A DNA stretch of 60,015 nt from Candidatus Kapaibacterium sp. (GCA_022842685.1 JALHPC010000014.1:1-60015), one strand, 5' to 3'. Shown: positions 18,153 through 28,957, counted from the first letter of the stretch. A program made the numbers and translations. The notes: a model not told the origin generated them from the sequence alone.

Positions 18153-19562
18153 ATGATGACTGACCAAGAACCGTACGTGCCGTCGACGACCATTCGGATT
18201 GTTACGGCGGCATCGTTGTTCGACGGACATGACGCAGCCATTAACGTGATGCGCCGCATCATTCAGGGTACAGGCGTAGAGGTTATCCACCTTGGACATA
18301 ACCGATCGGTTGCAGAAGTGGTTGATTGTGCCATCCAAGAGGATGCACAGGCAATTGCTATGACGTCATATCAAGGCGGACATGTCGAGTACCTCAAGTA
18401 CATGTACGACTTGCTGCGCGAACGAGGCGCAGGACACATCCACATCGTTGGTGGTGGCGGTGGTACAATCCTACCTTCGGAAATCGAGGAGCTGCACGCC
18501 TACGGTATCGACCGCATTTTTTCGCCCGACGACGGGCGCTCGATGGGTCTTCAGGGGATGATCAATAGCGTTGTGAAGGCAGCCGACCATCCAACGCCCG
18601 ACGTGTTTGGTGCAGACCTAGAGCAAAGAGTTCTGGAACGCAACCCGCTTGCGCTGGCGCAGGCCATTACGGCTGCCGAACGTGGCGAGCACGCTCGGAT
18701 TGCCTTTGCGCAAGGCGCTCGCCGCTCGCCGGTATTTGGCATTACCGGCACTGGTGGTGCCGGCAAGTCGTCGCTTACAGATGAAATCGTTCGCCGCTTC
18801 GTGAACGACTTTCCTGATAAGCGCCTTGGCGTGCTCTCTGTGGACCCCTCGAAGCGCAAGACGGGCGGAGCCCTGTTGGGCGATCGCATCCGCATGAATG
18901 CGGTGTCGCACCCGAACGTCTACATGCGCTCCTTCGCCACGCGCGAAGCCAACGTTGCCATCAACCGCAACATCTCGGCGGCGATCGAGATTTTGAGTGC
19001 AGCATCCTTCGACCTTATCATCGTGGAAACGGCCGGCATCGGCCAAAGCGACTCGCAGATTACCGAAGTGGCCGACGTTTCGATGTACGTTATGACGCCC
19101 GAGTATGGCGCAGCCAGCCAGTTGGAAAAGATCGACATGATTGACTATGCCGACCTGATTGCGCTGAACAAGTTCGATAAGCGCGGCGCCCTCGATGCTC
19201 TGCGCGATGTACGCAAACAGTATCAGCGGTCGCGAAAGCTCTTTGCCCAGTCAACCGATACCATGCCCGTTTACGGCACCATTGCCTCGCAGTTTAACGA
19301 CCCTGGCACTAACACACTCTACCGTGCTATCATCGACGCCCTTGTTGCCAAGTGCTCGCTTGGTTGGGTTTCATCCATGCAGTCCGATGATGCCGACAGC
19401 GAGAAGATCTACATCATCCCCCCTGACCGCACGCGATATTTAGCAGAGATAGCCGAGGAGAACGAGCGCTACGACCGATTTGTTGATCAGCAAGCCCAAT
19501 TGGCGCAACGCCTGTGGCAGGTACGCGGTGCCATAGCCGAATTAGAAAGGAACGACACATGA
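18153..19562 (+). CDS. Isobutyryl-CoA mutase, split IcmF: cobalamin-binding plus G-protein chaperone half
   Basis: 469 residues. The first 130 are a B12-binding domain with [16 protein letters not shown] and, later, [16 protein letters not shown]. The rest is a MeaB/MeaI-type GTPase with P-loop [15 protein letters not shown] near residue 195, [22 protein letters not shown], and [12 protein letters not shown]. This is the N-terminal half of the fused isobutyryl-CoA mutase IcmF, which carries out isobutyryl-CoA/butyryl-CoA isomerisation and loads its own cobalamin. The usual continuation, the mutase domain, is not here but encoded at 20954, after an unrelated gene. The end [15 protein letters not shown] is the linker just before the mutase in IcmF, so the break is at a domain border. 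Two ATGs in a row (18153, 18156); the second is better spaced from AAGGA. Stop overlaps the next start (ATGA). Confidence 0.88.
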   Translation: MMTDQEPYVPSTTIRIVTAASLFDGHDAAINVMRRIIQGTGVEVIHLGHNRSVAEVVDCAIQEDAQAIAMTSYQGGHVEYLKYMYDLLRERGAGHIHIVGGGGGTILPSEIEELHAYGIDRIFSPDDGRSMGLQGMINSVVKAADHPTPDVFGADLEQRVLERNPLALAQAITAAERGEHARIAFAQGARRSPVFGITGTGGAGKSSLTDEIVRRFVNDFPDKRLGVLSVDPSKRKTGGALLGDRIRMNAVSHPNVYMRSFATREANVAINRNISAAIEILSAASFDLIIVETAGIGQSDSQITEVADVSMYVMTPEYGAASQLEKIDMIDYADLIALNKFDKRGALDALRDVRKQYQRSRKLFAQSTDTMPVYGTIASQFNDPGTNTLYRAIIDALVAKCSLGWVSSMQSDDADSEKIYIIPPDRTRYLAEIAEENERYDRFVDQQAQLAQRLWQVRGAIAELERNDT

Positions 19563-20926
19563 TGCAAGCAACCTTACAGCAGTCACCTAAGACCACGTTA
19601 CTGGGTCGTGCAACGCTAGCGCTCTTCGCCATACTTACGGTATGGCTTGCCGGCTGCGAGGACCCGGTAAACAACCCAGTGCCCGACAACGCACGTCTGC
19701 GTGTTATTCATCTGGCCTACGACGCTCCGTCGATAGATCTGCGCGTGGACGGCGGCGTGTTTCGAACCGGGATTGCCTTTGGCGTCTCTTCAGGATACTC
19801 TGTCATAGAACCGGGTAGTCGCCGGCTCGGTATTGCCGACGTTGCTAGTAGTACTAACCGCGTTGAAACGTCGGCCACCCTCGAAGCGGGAATGGACTAC
19901 ACGATCTTCGTCTTCCCGCCGGCATCATTTGTAACAGCGCAACTGCGCCGCGACGATCGTACCCTAGTGCCAGCCGGCCAAGCACGCATTCGCTGGGTGA
20001 ATGCCACCACCGATGGTGTCAACCTTGAACTGCGTATCGCCGATCAAGCATGGATGCCTCAACTTGCACCAGGCCAAAGCAGCGAGCAAGCATTGAAGCA
20101 AACAGGCGACCTTGCAATCGTTGTATTTGATCGTGTGGCCAACCGTGCAGTAGCAGCATTCGAACCAGCCACGTTCGAAAACCAGACCTACACCGTAGTA
20201 GTGCATGGCACTACATCGACATCCGATGCTGTTCCACTTGGTGTTCGAGTGTTTGAAGATGGAGGTCAAGGGTCTGGTGCCTTCGACCTTACCCAGGCCT
20301 CGACCACAGCGCAACTCATGGCCTTCAATGCTCTTGCTGGTGCGTCAACGGTGAACGTCGTCGTTGATGGTACACCCTTTGCTTCCAACTTAACACCACA
20401 CACAGCCTCGTCGTATGCAACTGTTCCACAAGGGGCACTGAACGTACGCTTCACGGCCGGCGGTACCGTTCTTTCAACGTCAACCGTAACTACGGCCGCA
20501 GGTAAGCGCTACTCGACGTTTGTAACGGGCACACTTACACCGCAAGATGTGGTTTCTCTAGCGTTCGAAGATGTAACGGTTCCTAATCCTGCCCAAGCAC
20601 TTGTGCGCCTGCTGAATCTATCGCCCGATGCAGGCCGCTTAGATCTTATCGTTCCCGTGCCCGGACTTGGCGACTACCGTCCATCCGGCATGCAAGGCCT
20701 AGGGTTCCGACAAGTAAGTACGTCAACATCAACTGGCTTGAACTTCTTAGCCTTTCCCCCCACGACGGGAACACCCTATACGTTCCGCTTTGTACAGGCA
20801 GGAGGTACGGCAGAAATCGTCTCCTCACCTGACGTCACGCTGGAGGCTGGAGGCATCTATACCATGTGGATTGGTGGACGCCTCGTTGACAATAGCATGC
20901 GGTTATACACCGTTCGACATAACTAA
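19559..20926 (+). CDS. DUF4397 lipoprotein, lying between the two IcmF halves
   Basis: 455 residues. Signal peptide with lipobox VWLAGC, then DUF4397 modules of beta-sandwich type: [61 protein letters not shown] and [19 protein letters not shown] mark four repeats of about 100 residues. The family occurs on bacterial surfaces and is of unknown function, perhaps binding. Its ATG overlaps the stop of the cytoplasmic B12/GTPase subunit (ATGA), and the mutase subunit follows 27 nt later. Expression must therefore be linked, although the compartments differ, which makes the placement odd. It is unrelated in composition to the mutase genes, so insertion into a formerly continuous icmF is one explanation. 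Confidence 0.85.
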   Translation: MMQATLQQSPKTTLLGRATLALFAILTVWLAGCEDPVNNPVPDNARLRVIHLAYDAPSIDLRVDGGVFRTGIAFGVSSGYSVIEPGSRRLGIADVASSTNRVETSATLEAGMDYTIFVFPPASFVTAQLRRDDRTLVPAGQARIRWVNATTDGVNLELRIADQAWMPQLAPGQSSEQALKQTGDLAIVVFDRVANRAVAAFEPATFENQTYTVVVHGTTSTSDAVPLGVRVFEDGGQGSGAFDLTQASTTAQLMAFNALAGASTVNVVVDGTPFASNLTPHTASSYATVPQGALNVRFTAGGTVLSTSTVTTAAGKRYSTFVTGTLTPQDVVSLAFEDVTVPNPAQALVRLLNLSPDAGRLDLIVPVPGLGDYRPSGMQGLGFRQVSTSTSTGLNFLAFPPTTGTPYTFRFVQAGGTAEIVSSPDVTLEAGGIYTMWIGGRLVDNSMRLYTVRHN

Positions 20927-20953
20927 CAGCACGTACTTCGTGAAAGGCCGAAC

Positions 20954-22984
20954 ATGACGTCGAAACCAAACAAGTCTGCTGATAGCGCCACGCCAACATC
21001 ACGTACAGCGTCGGAGAAGTCTGCGATAGCAGAACTTCAACGCCGCGCCGCCGACATCGAACAGCAGCTCCATCACGAAGTACGTGCAGTACTGGAGGGT
21101 TGGGAGGCACGCAAGAAGGCCTACTCCGACGAACAGTATGTGTACACAGTACGGAATCGCGAAATCCGTGTCGACAACTACACAACGTCGCTCTCCGGCA
21201 CGAAGGTGCCAAAGATTGCACTGCCAACGTTCACCAATTGGGGGGACGTCGTGCGCTGGTGTATGCAGGAGAACGTGCCGGGCGAGTTTCCCTATACAGC
21301 CGGAGTGTATCCGTTTAAGCGCACAAACGAGGACCCTACGCGCATGTTTGCTGGCGAAGGCGGTCCTGAACGCACCAACAAACGCTTTCACTACCTATCT
21401 GCGGGTATGCCGGCGGCACGCCTTTCCACGGCATTTGATTCGGTGACCCTTTATGGAGAAGACCCTGCCACACGACCAGATATCTACGGTAAGATTGGCA
21501 ATTCTGGTGTGAGCATCGCTACGTTAGATGATGCTAAAAAACTTTATAGTGGTTTTGACTTATGCTCTCCGACGACGTCTGTTTCCATGACGATTAACGG
21601 TCCGGCACCTATGCTGCTGGCCTTCTTCATGAATGCTGCCATCGATCAAGAGTGCGAGAAGTTCATCGTCGACAACGGTCTTGTTGATGACGTCAACGCG
21701 AAGATCGATGCTATCTATGCCGAGCGAGGCGTGCCTCGACCTATCTATCGGGCAGGCGACGGTAGCACAGAGCTACCAACGGGCAATGGTGGACTAGGAC
21801 TGCTGTTACTAGGCGTTACGGGCGATCAGGTGCTACCGGCCGACGTTTACGCAGCGTGCAAGGCCAAAGCGTTGCAGAACGTGCGTGGCACGGTGCAGGC
21901 AGACATTCTCAAAGAGGATCAAGCGCAAAACACCTGCATTTTTTCGACGGAGTTTGCCTTACGCATGATGGGTGATGTGCAACAGCACTTCATCAACGAG
22001 AAGGTTCGCAACTTTTACAGTGTGAGCATATCGGGCTATCATATAGCCGAGGCAGGTGCAAACCCCATTACGCAGCTAGCATTTACGCTTGCCAACGGCT
22101 TTACGTATGTGGAGTACTACCTTTCGAGAGGCATGCATATCGATGATTTTGCACCGAATCTCTCGTTCTTTTTCTCCAACGGCGTCGACCCCGAGTACAG
22201 CGTTATTGGCCGTGTAGCACGTCGAATCTGGGCCAAGGCCATTCGCAACAAGTACGGTGGCAACGAGCGCTCGCAAATGCTCAAGTACCACATTCAAACG
22301 TCGGGCCGTTCGTTACATGCTCAGGAAATCGACTTCAACGATATCCGCACAACGTTGCAGGCGCTGTATGCCATCTACGACAACTGTAACTCGCTTCATA
22401 CTAACGCCTACGACGAAGCCATTACAACGCCAACCGAAGAAAGCGTTCGTCGGGCTGTGGCCATCCAACTCATTATTAACCGCGAGCTTGGACTAGCTAA
22501 GAACGAAAACCCCCTTCAGGGTAGCTTCATCATCGAAGAGCTCACGCGCCTTGTTGAAGAAGCCGTGTTGGATGAGTTCCGCCGTATTACCGATCGTGGC
22601 GGTGTACTCGGCGCCATGGAGCGCATGTATCAGCGCAACAAAATTCAAGAAGAGTCACTGCACTACGAGACCCTCAAACACACAGGCCAATATCCCATCA
22701 TCGGCGTCAACACCTTCCTAAGTTCTAAGGGGTCACCGACCGTTGTTCCGGCCGAAGTGATACGATCGACTGTCGAAGAAAAACAGCAGCAAATCGACAA
22801 CGTCGAGGCGTTTCGCCGTAGGAACGATCACGTATCGTCGCAAGCGCTTGCAGAATTAAAGGCCGTGTCGGTGCGCAACGGGAACATCTTCGAGGCCCTT
22901 ATGGAGGCCGCCAAGGTATGTTCGCTGGGACAGCTTACGCATGCGCTCTACGATGTGGGCGGACAGTATCGGCGAAGTATGTAA
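20954..22984 (+). CDS. Isobutyryl-CoA mutase, split IcmF: substrate-binding mutase half
   Basis: 676 residues. After a 40-residue Ser/Thr/Lys-rich lead and a helix ([16 protein letters not shown]), the protein follows the mutase part of Icm[116 protein letters not shown], then [16 protein letters not shown] and [18 protein letters not shown]. The TIM barrel binds the CoA ester; the radical chemistry uses adenosylcobalamin from the small half. The segment TAGVYPFKR differs from the TRGPYPTMY of methylmalonyl-CoA mutase, which argues for isobutyryl-type substrates. With the 469-residue half the total matches one fused IcmF. The stop overlaps the start of the following dehydratase (TAATG). Confidence 0.9.
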   Translation: MTSKPNKSADSATPTSRTASEKSAIAELQRRAADIEQQLHHEVRAVLEGWEARKKAYSDEQYVYTVRNREIRVDNYTTSLSGTKVPKIALPTFTNWGDVVRWCMQENVPGEFPYTAGVYPFKRTNEDPTRMFAGEGGPERTNKRFHYLSAGMPAARLSTAFDSVTLYGEDPATRPDIYGKIGNSGVSIATLDDAKKLYSGFDLCSPTTSVSMTINGPAPMLLAFFMNAAIDQECEKFIVDNGLVDDVNAKIDAIYAERGVPRPIYRAGDGSTELPTGNGGLGLLLLGVTGDQVLPADVYAACKAKALQNVRGTVQADILKEDQAQNTCIFSTEFALRMMGDVQQHFINEKVRNFYSVSISGYHIAEAGANPITQLAFTLANGFTYVEYYLSRGMHIDDFAPNLSFFFSNGVDPEYSVIGRVARRIWAKAIRNKYGGNERSQMLKYHIQTSGRSLHAQEIDFNDIRTTLQALYAIYDNCNSLHTNAYDEAITTPTEESVRRAVAIQLIINRELGLAKNENPLQGSFIIEELTRLVEEAVLDEFRRITDRGGVLGAMERMYQRNKIQEESLHYETLKHTGQYPIIGVNTFLSSKGSPTVVPAEVIRSTVEEKQQQIDNVEAFRRRNDHVSSQALAELKAVSVRNGNIFEALMEAAKVCSLGQLTHALYDVGGQYRRSM

Positions 22985-23955
22985 TGACGCCCTCAACAAT
23001 CGTTACTCTTTTCGATGTGCAGCAGGCAGCCGAACGGATACGGCCCTATGTGCACCGAACGCCAATACATACATCGAGCGCGCTAAACAGGATGTTTGGT
23101 GCCCAGCTTGTATTCAAGTGCGAGAACCTTCAAAAGATTGGTGCCTTCAAAGCACGAGGTGCTGTGAATGCAGTTTTGCAACTGGACCAGGCAACAGCCC
23201 AGCGTGGCGTAGCCACGCATTCCAGCGGCAATCATGCGCAGGCATTAGCCTATGCGGCGGGCTTGCGGAACATACCCTGTACCATCGTCATGCCTACGTC
23301 GGCCCCGGCAGTAAAGCGCAGTGCCGTGCTGGGCTATGGTGCCACCATTGTTGATTGCGCGCCGACGCTTGCAGCACGCGAAGCAACGCTTACGCAAGTA
23401 GTAGAGCAGACTGGCGCACACGTAGTACCGCCGTACAATGATATACGAGTGATAGCGGGCCAAGGCACGGCAGCACTCGAGCTCCTGGAAGAAGTGTCCG
23501 ATCTGGACATCGTAATGGCACCTGTTGGCGGCGGCGGCCTTATGAGCGGTACTGCCGTGGCATGTCGAGGCATGCAGCCGAACATCGACGTCATTGGGGC
23601 CGAACCGTCCGTGGCCGACGACGCAGCACGATCTCTGCGCGACGGCGTTATACATCCTGCGCCAACAACGCAGACCATTGCCGACGGTCTGCGCACGTCG
23701 TTGGGCGACGTAACGTTTGCTCATCTTCGGCATCACAGTGTTGACATCCGCACGGCCTCCGAGGAGTCAATCGTAGAAGCGCTATACCTTGTGATGGAAC
23801 GCATGAAGCTCGTTATCGAGCCCAGTGCTGCGGTGACCCTTGCAGTACTATTGGAGCAGCCGGAGTTGGTAAGAGGCAAGAAGGTGGGAATAATACTTTG
23901 TGGCGGAAATCTCGATGTGCGTACGCTGATGCATGGAGTTACGGTAGGTTTTTAG
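22984..23955 (+). CDS. PLP-dependent threonine dehydratase / serine racemase-like enzyme
   Basis: 323 residues, fold type II PLP enzyme. Seen: YVHRTPIHTSSALNRMFG, Schiff-base Lys in KIGAFKARGAVNA, SSGNHAQALAYAA, the phosphate-cup MAPVGGGGLMSGTAVA and the late GIILCGGNLD. No C-terminal ACT domain is present, so this is the catabolic threonine dehydratase/serine racemase type, without feedback control by isoleucine. Products would be 2-oxobutyrate or pyruvate plus ammonia. ATG overlaps the mutase stop (TAATG), so it belongs to the same operon; 2-oxobutyrate could feed propionyl-CoA formation by the nearby E1 complex, an inference. Confidence 0.88.
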   Translation: MTPSTIVTLFDVQQAAERIRPYVHRTPIHTSSALNRMFGAQLVFKCENLQKIGAFKARGAVNAVLQLDQATAQRGVATHSSGNHAQALAYAAGLRNIPCTIVMPTSAPAVKRSAVLGYGATIVDCAPTLAAREATLTQVVEQTGAHVVPPYNDIRVIAGQGTAALELLEEVSDLDIVMAPVGGGGLMSGTAVACRGMQPNIDVIGAEPSVADDAARSLRDGVIHPAPTTQTIADGLRTSLGDVTFAHLRHHSVDIRTASEESIVEALYLVMERMKLVIEPSAAVTLAVLLEQPELVRGKKVGIILCGGNLDVRTLMHGVTVGF

Positions 23956-24041
23956 CAATACGGGAGTACTATTGCTCGTTTGCCGTATTTTGATTTCCCC
24001 GTCACAAGCCCAACATCACCTAGCAAGGGAATAGCACCGTA

Positions 24042-26333
24042 ATGAATATCGTTTTGCTATCACAAGCCATTGCGCTGCTCTGTTTGTTTGCCGTAGCGAA
24101 TTCAACAGTCGCCGCCCAGCACACCCTGCCAACCGCCTCTGGCGCCACCTCCCTTTACATCGAAAACAAGGGCCAGATTGGCGACCAGCATGGCAAGCCA
24201 AATCATGATGTGCGGTATCTGCTGCGCTACGGTACTCTTGCCATTCAACTTCGTAACAATGGCTTCTCGTACGACGAATACTCAGTATCAGAAGCTCGTC
24301 CATCGCATCGCGTCGTACGTCGCATCGACGTTGACCTCGTTCATCCGTCGCCCACTATGCGGATCGCGGCGTCATCGCCCGGTGCCGATTACCGTAACTA
24401 CTTTACCCACATTACGGCCCAGTCTCGTGCCGATCAAGGGGCAACGGAAGTACGTGGCTATGCCACGGTGACCTATCACGACGTGTGGCCGGGGATTGAC
24501 ATGGAGTGGCATATAGATGCCGAGGGACGTCCGCAGTACCGCATTAACCTCCGCGAAGGTGCCGACTCCGCCAACATCCAATTCCATGTTCGCGGAGCCG
24601 ATGCGTTTAACCACACAGCGATGATTGCCAACGCATCTCCGATGCCCCCTATCAGCGCAGAGAGCGGCGGTTTTATGAAGCCATTTGCGGCTACACGGTG
24701 GGGCACATACGTGGGTGGTAGTGCCAGCAACCGTGCATTGGGTGTGGCGGTGGCGCCAGGGGGCGATGTAGTAGTTGCTGGGCTAACGATGGCCGACGAA
24801 GCAATTGCTACGAGCGGTGCCTATCAGGTGGAAATGCTCGGTGAGACGTGGGACGCATGTGTTGTGGTTCTCGCGGCCGACGGTTCAGCGCGTCGATGGG
24901 GTACGTACCTAGGTGGCGGCATGTCCGACGTTGCCACAAGCGTTGACGTACTGGAGAATGGCGACATCGTGGTGGGGGGCGAAACGCAATCGGCAGCAGG
25001 TATTGCCACTAGTGGAGCACACCAGACAGTGTTTGGCGGAGTGTTTGATGGGTTCGTTGCTGTGCTGAGTGCAGACGGAGCTACAATGCGCTGGGCAACA
25101 TACGTAGGCGGCCCCGATCGCGACGCCGTCAACACCGTACGCGTAACGCCACAAGGTGCTATTGTGGCTGCCGGAACTACGCAGTCCCCTTCTGGTCTTG
25201 CTACGGCTGGATCGCACCAGATTGGATATGCCGGTGCGACCGATGGATTCGTACTGTCGTTCTCCGGTGAAGGTCAGCGCCAATGGGGTACGTATGTTGG
25301 AGGGGCAGGTACCGACGAGGCCTTGGCCCTGTCGGCACGCGGCTCGTCAATTGTTGTTGCCGGTACTACTGGAAGCCGTACAAACATTGCAACAACAGGG
25401 GTGTTCCAGCCCGTCTATGGCGGAGGAACCGAAGACGGCTTCCTGGCCATACTAGATGGTACGCTTGGTACGAGGCGTTGGGGTTCATATGTTGGTGGCG
25501 AAGGGTTCGACGTTGTGCTTGGCGTTGATGAGCACACGAATGGCGACATCATCGTGGGTGGCGAAACACGGTCGACATCGGGTTTGGCGTCGCCAGGGGC
25601 CTTGCAGGCGTCGAATGCTGGCGGTCGTGGTGACGGCTTCGTGGGAGTAGTATCGTCTGGCGGCCAAGAACGCCGCTGGTTTACCTACGTTGGTGGCGAG
25701 CAACTTGATGGTGTATTTGGAGTTACGGCAATGGGAACGGCCGACGTCGTGGCAGTTGGCAGAACTGCCTCTCCAAGCAGTATTGCTACCGCGGCGGCAG
25801 CTCAAACCACACTGGCCGGTGGCGAGGATGGCTTCGTAGTCGTTATCAATGCATCGGGTACCGAAAAGACGTACGGATCGTACATCGGAGGATTAGCCAA
25901 CGATGCAGCAACGGCTGTAGCTAGCGCGGCTCCGGGTACGGCTGTTATTGTTGGTAGGACGTCATCGACTACGGGCATAGGCACTCCGGGGTCGTTTCAA
26001 AGCTCACCAGGTGGCGAATTCGACGGCTTTTGCGTAGGATATAGCGCCCTACCCTTGCGTATCCAACACAGCGATACTTCCGCGCAAGTCCTTCACTGTT
26101 GGCCTGTTCCTGCCTCTGAGGTGTTGCACGCCAGCGTCACGAAGGAAGGTCCAATGACGCTTCGATTGTTCGACCTGACAGGTAGGCAAGTTGCCAATAC
26201 GCGATGGGTGGAACACGCAAGTGTTGGCCATGTGGAGCAATGGGATGTTCGCGGACTTGCCCCAGGGATGTATACCCTGCATTACAGCACACCAACCGGC
26301 TGGCATGCTGTAGGCATTACCATCATGCGATGA
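24042..26333 (+). CDS. T9SS cargo with seven-bladed SBBP beta-propeller
   Basis: 763 residues. Signal peptide ends NSTVAAQ. A first domain (about 30-210) starts SLYIENKGQIGDQHG and ends in DVWPGIDMEW, as in other SBBP proteins. Then come seven repeats of about 65 residues, each opening with a form of RWGTYVGG and carrying GGDVVVAG and GFVAVLSADG-like segments; together they would close a seven-bladed propeller. Starts are at about residues 220, 286, 352, 413, 478, 544 and 610. The last 85 residues are a T9SS sorting domain: CWPVPASEVLHASV, LRLFDLTGRQV, LAPGMYTLHY and the end ITIMR. Role on the surface is unknown, perhaps adhesion. AAGGGAA precedes the ATG. It is transcribed with gatB downstream but is probably separate. 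Confidence 0.88.
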   Translation: MNIVLLSQAIALLCLFAVANSTVAAQHTLPTASGATSLYIENKGQIGDQHGKPNHDVRYLLRYGTLAIQLRNNGFSYDEYSVSEARPSHRVVRRIDVDLVHPSPTMRIAASSPGADYRNYFTHITAQSRADQGATEVRGYATVTYHDVWPGIDMEWHIDAEGRPQYRINLREGADSANIQFHVRGADAFNHTAMIANASPMPPISAESGGFMKPFAATRWGTYVGGSASNRALGVAVAPGGDVVVAGLTMADEAIATSGAYQVEMLGETWDACVVVLAADGSARRWGTYLGGGMSDVATSVDVLENGDIVVGGETQSAAGIATSGAHQTVFGGVFDGFVAVLSADGATMRWATYVGGPDRDAVNTVRVTPQGAIVAAGTTQSPSGLATAGSHQIGYAGATDGFVLSFSGEGQRQWGTYVGGAGTDEALALSARGSSIVVAGTTGSRTNIATTGVFQPVYGGGTEDGFLAILDGTLGTRRWGSYVGGEGFDVVLGVDEHTNGDIIVGGETRSTSGLASPGALQASNAGGRGDGFVGVVSSGGQERRWFTYVGGEQLDGVFGVTAMGTADVVAVGRTASPSSIATAAAAQTTLAGGEDGFVVVINASGTEKTYGSYIGGLANDAATAVASAAPGTAVIVGRTSSTTGIGTPGSFQSSPGGEFDGFCVGYSALPLRIQHSDTSAQVLHCWPVPASEVLHASVTKEGPMTLRLFDLTGRQVANTRWVEHASVGHVEQWDVRGLAPGMYTLHYSTPTGWHAVGITIMR

Positions 26334-26365
26334 CGTTCTAGGTAGGTTCCTCGGCCGTTGATTCG

Positions 26366-26373
26366 TACCTTTG
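26366..26373 (+). promoter_or_regulatory. Candidate -7 promoter box before gatB
   Basis: TACCTTTG matches TAnnTTTG, 39 nt before the gatB ATG, giving a leader of about 35 nt. No clear -33 TTTG. Confidence 0.45.
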
Positions 26374-26412
26374 TAGCCCCCCGATTGGGGCACAACGCAT
26401 CACTGTACCGAC

Positions 26413-27870
26413 ATGCAAACGACCTACGAGGCAATCATAGGGCTGGAGGTTCACGCCCAGCTCAAGACATCGTCGAAGGCATTCTGTGCCTGCTCAACGA
26501 CGTATGGCGCGATGCCCAACGTCAATGTTTGCCCCGTTTGCTTAGGCCATCCCGGCACGTTGCCCGTCCTAAATCGCAACTTGGTTGAGTGGATCGTGAA
26601 GATGGGCCTTGCCACCAACTGCCATATCCGCGAGAGGTCGAGCTTCTCTCGCAAAAACTACTTCTACTCCGATTTGCCCAAGGGCTACCAGATTTCGCAG
26701 TTTGCAGACCCAATCTGCTATGGCGGCTCGGTGGAGATAGAAACGGAAGAGGGCCCAAAACACATCGGCATCACGCGCATCCACATGGAGGAAGATTCCG
26801 GTAAGTCTATCCATGATTTGGACATCGACACGCTCGTCGACCTCAATCGTGCTGGCGTACCGCTCATTGAAATTGTCTCCGAACCCGACATCCGCACAGC
26901 CCGCGAAGCGTACCTCTACTTGCAGCACATTCGCCAAATCCTGGTATACCTCGACATCTGCGACGGAAACCTCGAAGAGGGTTCCTTGCGCTGCGACGCC
27001 AACATCTCGATTCGCCCGGTCGGTCAAACTACCTTCGGCACCAAAACCGAGGTCAAAAACCTCAACTCCTTCCGCAATGTCGAAAAGGCCATCCAATTCG
27101 AAATCGCCCGTCAAATCGCACTTGTTGAAGGGGGCGCCGCAGTACAGCAGGTAACCATGCTGTGGGACGCTTCGCGCCAAGAAACACGGGTGATGCGAAG
27201 CAAGGAGCAGGCGCACGACTACCGCTATTTTGCCGAACCAGATTTAGTCCACGTTGTGGTGGATGAATCATGGAAACAACGGCTACACAGTGCCCTTCCA
27301 GAGTTGGGTCTCGCAAAGCGACGTCGCTTCGTCTCGCAGTTTGGTCTGCCAGCCTATGATGCCGCCGTGCTTACAGATGATGCCGAAGTTGCCGCATGGT
27401 ACGAGGCATCATGTGCCCATCTGAACGCTCAAGGTCCCGAGGCCTATAAAGCTGTCAGCAACTGGATTATGACCGACGTCATGCGCATCATGGGGCAGAA
27501 CAAAGTGTCGATATCCAATGCCGGACTTTCGCCCGAACAGCTTGCATCGCTGGTAGACGTCGTACAAGACGGCACCATTAGCAGCAAGAGTGCCAAGGAC
27601 GTGTTTGCAGCCATGCTAGGCACAACGAAGACTGCAAGTGAGCTGGTGCAAGAGCTAGGCCTGCGGCAGGAGTCGGACGAAGGACTGCTGCGTCAGCTTG
27701 TCGAGGACGTCCTGCGCGACAACCCAGACAACCTTGAGAAGTACCGCGGTGGCAAGTCGAACCTCTTGGGGTTCTTTGTAGGGCAAGTCATCAAGCGATC
27801 GGGTGGGTCGGCAAATCCCGCTCTTGTTACTAGCATCATGAAGGAAGCGTTGGAACAACCCACCATGTAA
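26413..27870 (+). CDS. gatB: Asp-tRNA(Asn)/Glu-tRNA(Gln) amidotransferase subunit B
   Basis: 485 residues, normal family length. GatB is the tRNA-binding kinase-like subunit that activates the misacylated Glu or Asp on tRNA for amidation. Seen: TTYEAIIGLEVHAQL, VCPVCLGHPGTLPVLN with the zinc Cys pair and the preceding CACSTTYG pair, RKNYFYSDLPKGYQISQ, RIHMEEDSGKS, VDLNRAGVPLIEIVSEPDI, LEEGSLRCDANIS, KTEVKNLNSFRNVEKAI and EQAHDYRYFAEPDL. The C-terminal YqeY-like domain ends in NLLGFFVGQVIKRSGGSANP. gatA and gatC are not in the window, so the subunits are scattered. Its product would be needed if the genome lacks AsnRS or GlnRS. Confidence 0.97.
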   Translation: MQTTYEAIIGLEVHAQLKTSSKAFCACSTTYGAMPNVNVCPVCLGHPGTLPVLNRNLVEWIVKMGLATNCHIRERSSFSRKNYFYSDLPKGYQISQFADPICYGGSVEIETEEGPKHIGITRIHMEEDSGKSIHDLDIDTLVDLNRAGVPLIEIVSEPDIRTAREAYLYLQHIRQILVYLDICDGNLEEGSLRCDANISIRPVGQTTFGTKTEVKNLNSFRNVEKAIQFEIARQIALVEGGAAVQQVTMLWDASRQETRVMRSKEQAHDYRYFAEPDLVHVVVDESWKQRLHSALPELGLAKRRRFVSQFGLPAYDAAVLTDDAEVAAWYEASCAHLNAQGPEAYKAVSNWIMTDVMRIMGQNKVSISNAGLSPEQLASLVDVVQDGTISSKSAKDVFAAMLGTTKTASELVQELGLRQESDEGLLRQLVEDVLRDNPDNLEKYRGGKSNLLGFFVGQVIKRSGGSANPALVTSIMKEALEQPTM

Positions 27871-27923
27871 CGCATCGCCGTGGTCCTTGGGGGAGGCCAT
27901 GGCACTACCGAAAGGACGCAACC

Positions 27924-28916
27924 ATGCCCATAACACCAACATCGACGATATGGAAGAACGGAAAGCTCATTCCGTTTGAACAGGCGACGATTCACGTCCT
28001 GTCACATGCCGTCCATTACGGATCGTCCTGGTTTGAGGGCATTCGCGCTTATGGCACCCCGAAGGGTACTGCCGTGTTTCGTTTGTACGAGCATATGGTA
28101 CGATTCCACCATTCCATGAGGATCTATCGTACGGCCTTACCATTCAGTATCGACGAGTTAAGCAAGGCCGTACTCGACGTGATTGCAAAGAACAACCTCA
28201 CTACATGCTATGTTAGGCCAGTGGCCTTACGTGGTTTTGGCGACATGGGAGTGTATGGGCTGAACTGTCCTTTAGAGGTGTACATAGCCGCATGGGAATG
28301 GGGGGCGTATTTGGGCGATGAGGCGGCCGAGCGCGGTGTAGATGTCTGCATATCCTCGTGGGATCGTATAACGCCCAACAGTATGCCGTCGTTATCGAAA
28401 GCTGGTGGAAACTACATGAACAGCCAGCTTGTAAAGATGGAGGCCGTCGAGAACGGCTACGCCGAAGGCATTTGCTTGGACACGTACGGTAACGTAGCCG
28501 AGGGTAGTGGCGAGAACGTCTTCATCGTAGTAAATGGCGAGCTTATTACGCCTCCGGCAGCGTCGTCGCTTTTACCGGGTATCACGCGTGACACAGTCGT
28601 AACGCTTGCGCGCGATCTAGGCATACCTGTTCGTGAGGCGAACATTCCGCGAGCGATGCTGTATACGGCCGACGAGATGTTCCTAACGGGTACTGCCGTA
28701 GAAATAACGCCTGTAAAGAGCGTCGACAGAATACCAGTTGGTACGGCCAAGGTTGGACCGGTTACGAAAGTCATTCAAAAACGCTTCATGTCGATCGTCA
28801 CTTCTGGCGATGACCCTTACGGATGGTTGACGTATGTGCCTACCAAGCATGAGGTTAATGGAAGAGGGAAGGCAGCGGAAAAGAGCCGCACATCGGCAAA
28901 AGCAAAGAAAGCATAA
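27924..28916 (+). CDS. ilvE: Branched-chain amino acid aminotransferase
   Basis: 330 residues. IlvE interconverts Val, Leu, Ile and their 2-oxo acids. Evidence: SHAVHYGSSWFEGIRAYGT, IRP-like YVRPVALRGFGDMGVYG, the PLP Lys in PSLSKAGGNYMNSQLVKMEA, TYGNVAEGSGENVFIV, LLPGITRDTVVTLARDLGI and EMFLTGTAVEITPV. Start: GAAAGG ends 7 nt before the ATG. After the core the protein ends in a Lys/Ala-rich tail (KAAEKSRTSAKAKKA), not needed for activity and matched by a similar N-terminal tail in the next gene. The E1 gene follows 41 nt later on the same strand; together they make acyl-CoA from branched amino acids. Confidence 0.95.
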   Translation: MPITPTSTIWKNGKLIPFEQATIHVLSHAVHYGSSWFEGIRAYGTPKGTAVFRLYEHMVRFHHSMRIYRTALPFSIDELSKAVLDVIAKNNLTTCYVRPVALRGFGDMGVYGLNCPLEVYIAAWEWGAYLGDEAAERGVDVCISSWDRITPNSMPSLSKAGGNYMNSQLVKMEAVENGYAEGICLDTYGNVAEGSGENVFIVVNGELITPPAASSLLPGITRDTVVTLARDLGIPVREANIPRAMLYTADEMFLTGTAVEITPVKSVDRIPVGTAKVGPVTKVIQKRFMSIVTSGDDPYGWLTYVPTKHEVNGRGKAAEKSRTSAKAKKA

Positions 28917-28957
28917 GAGCTACCACGCTAACGAAACAAACGAACGATAGAGATACA

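Noticed and set aside
27877..27904. Hairpin-like stretch between gatB and ilvE (GCCGTGG ... CCATGGC).
   Set aside because: Contains a G-T wobble and a bulge, and has no T-run, so it is not a convincing terminator.
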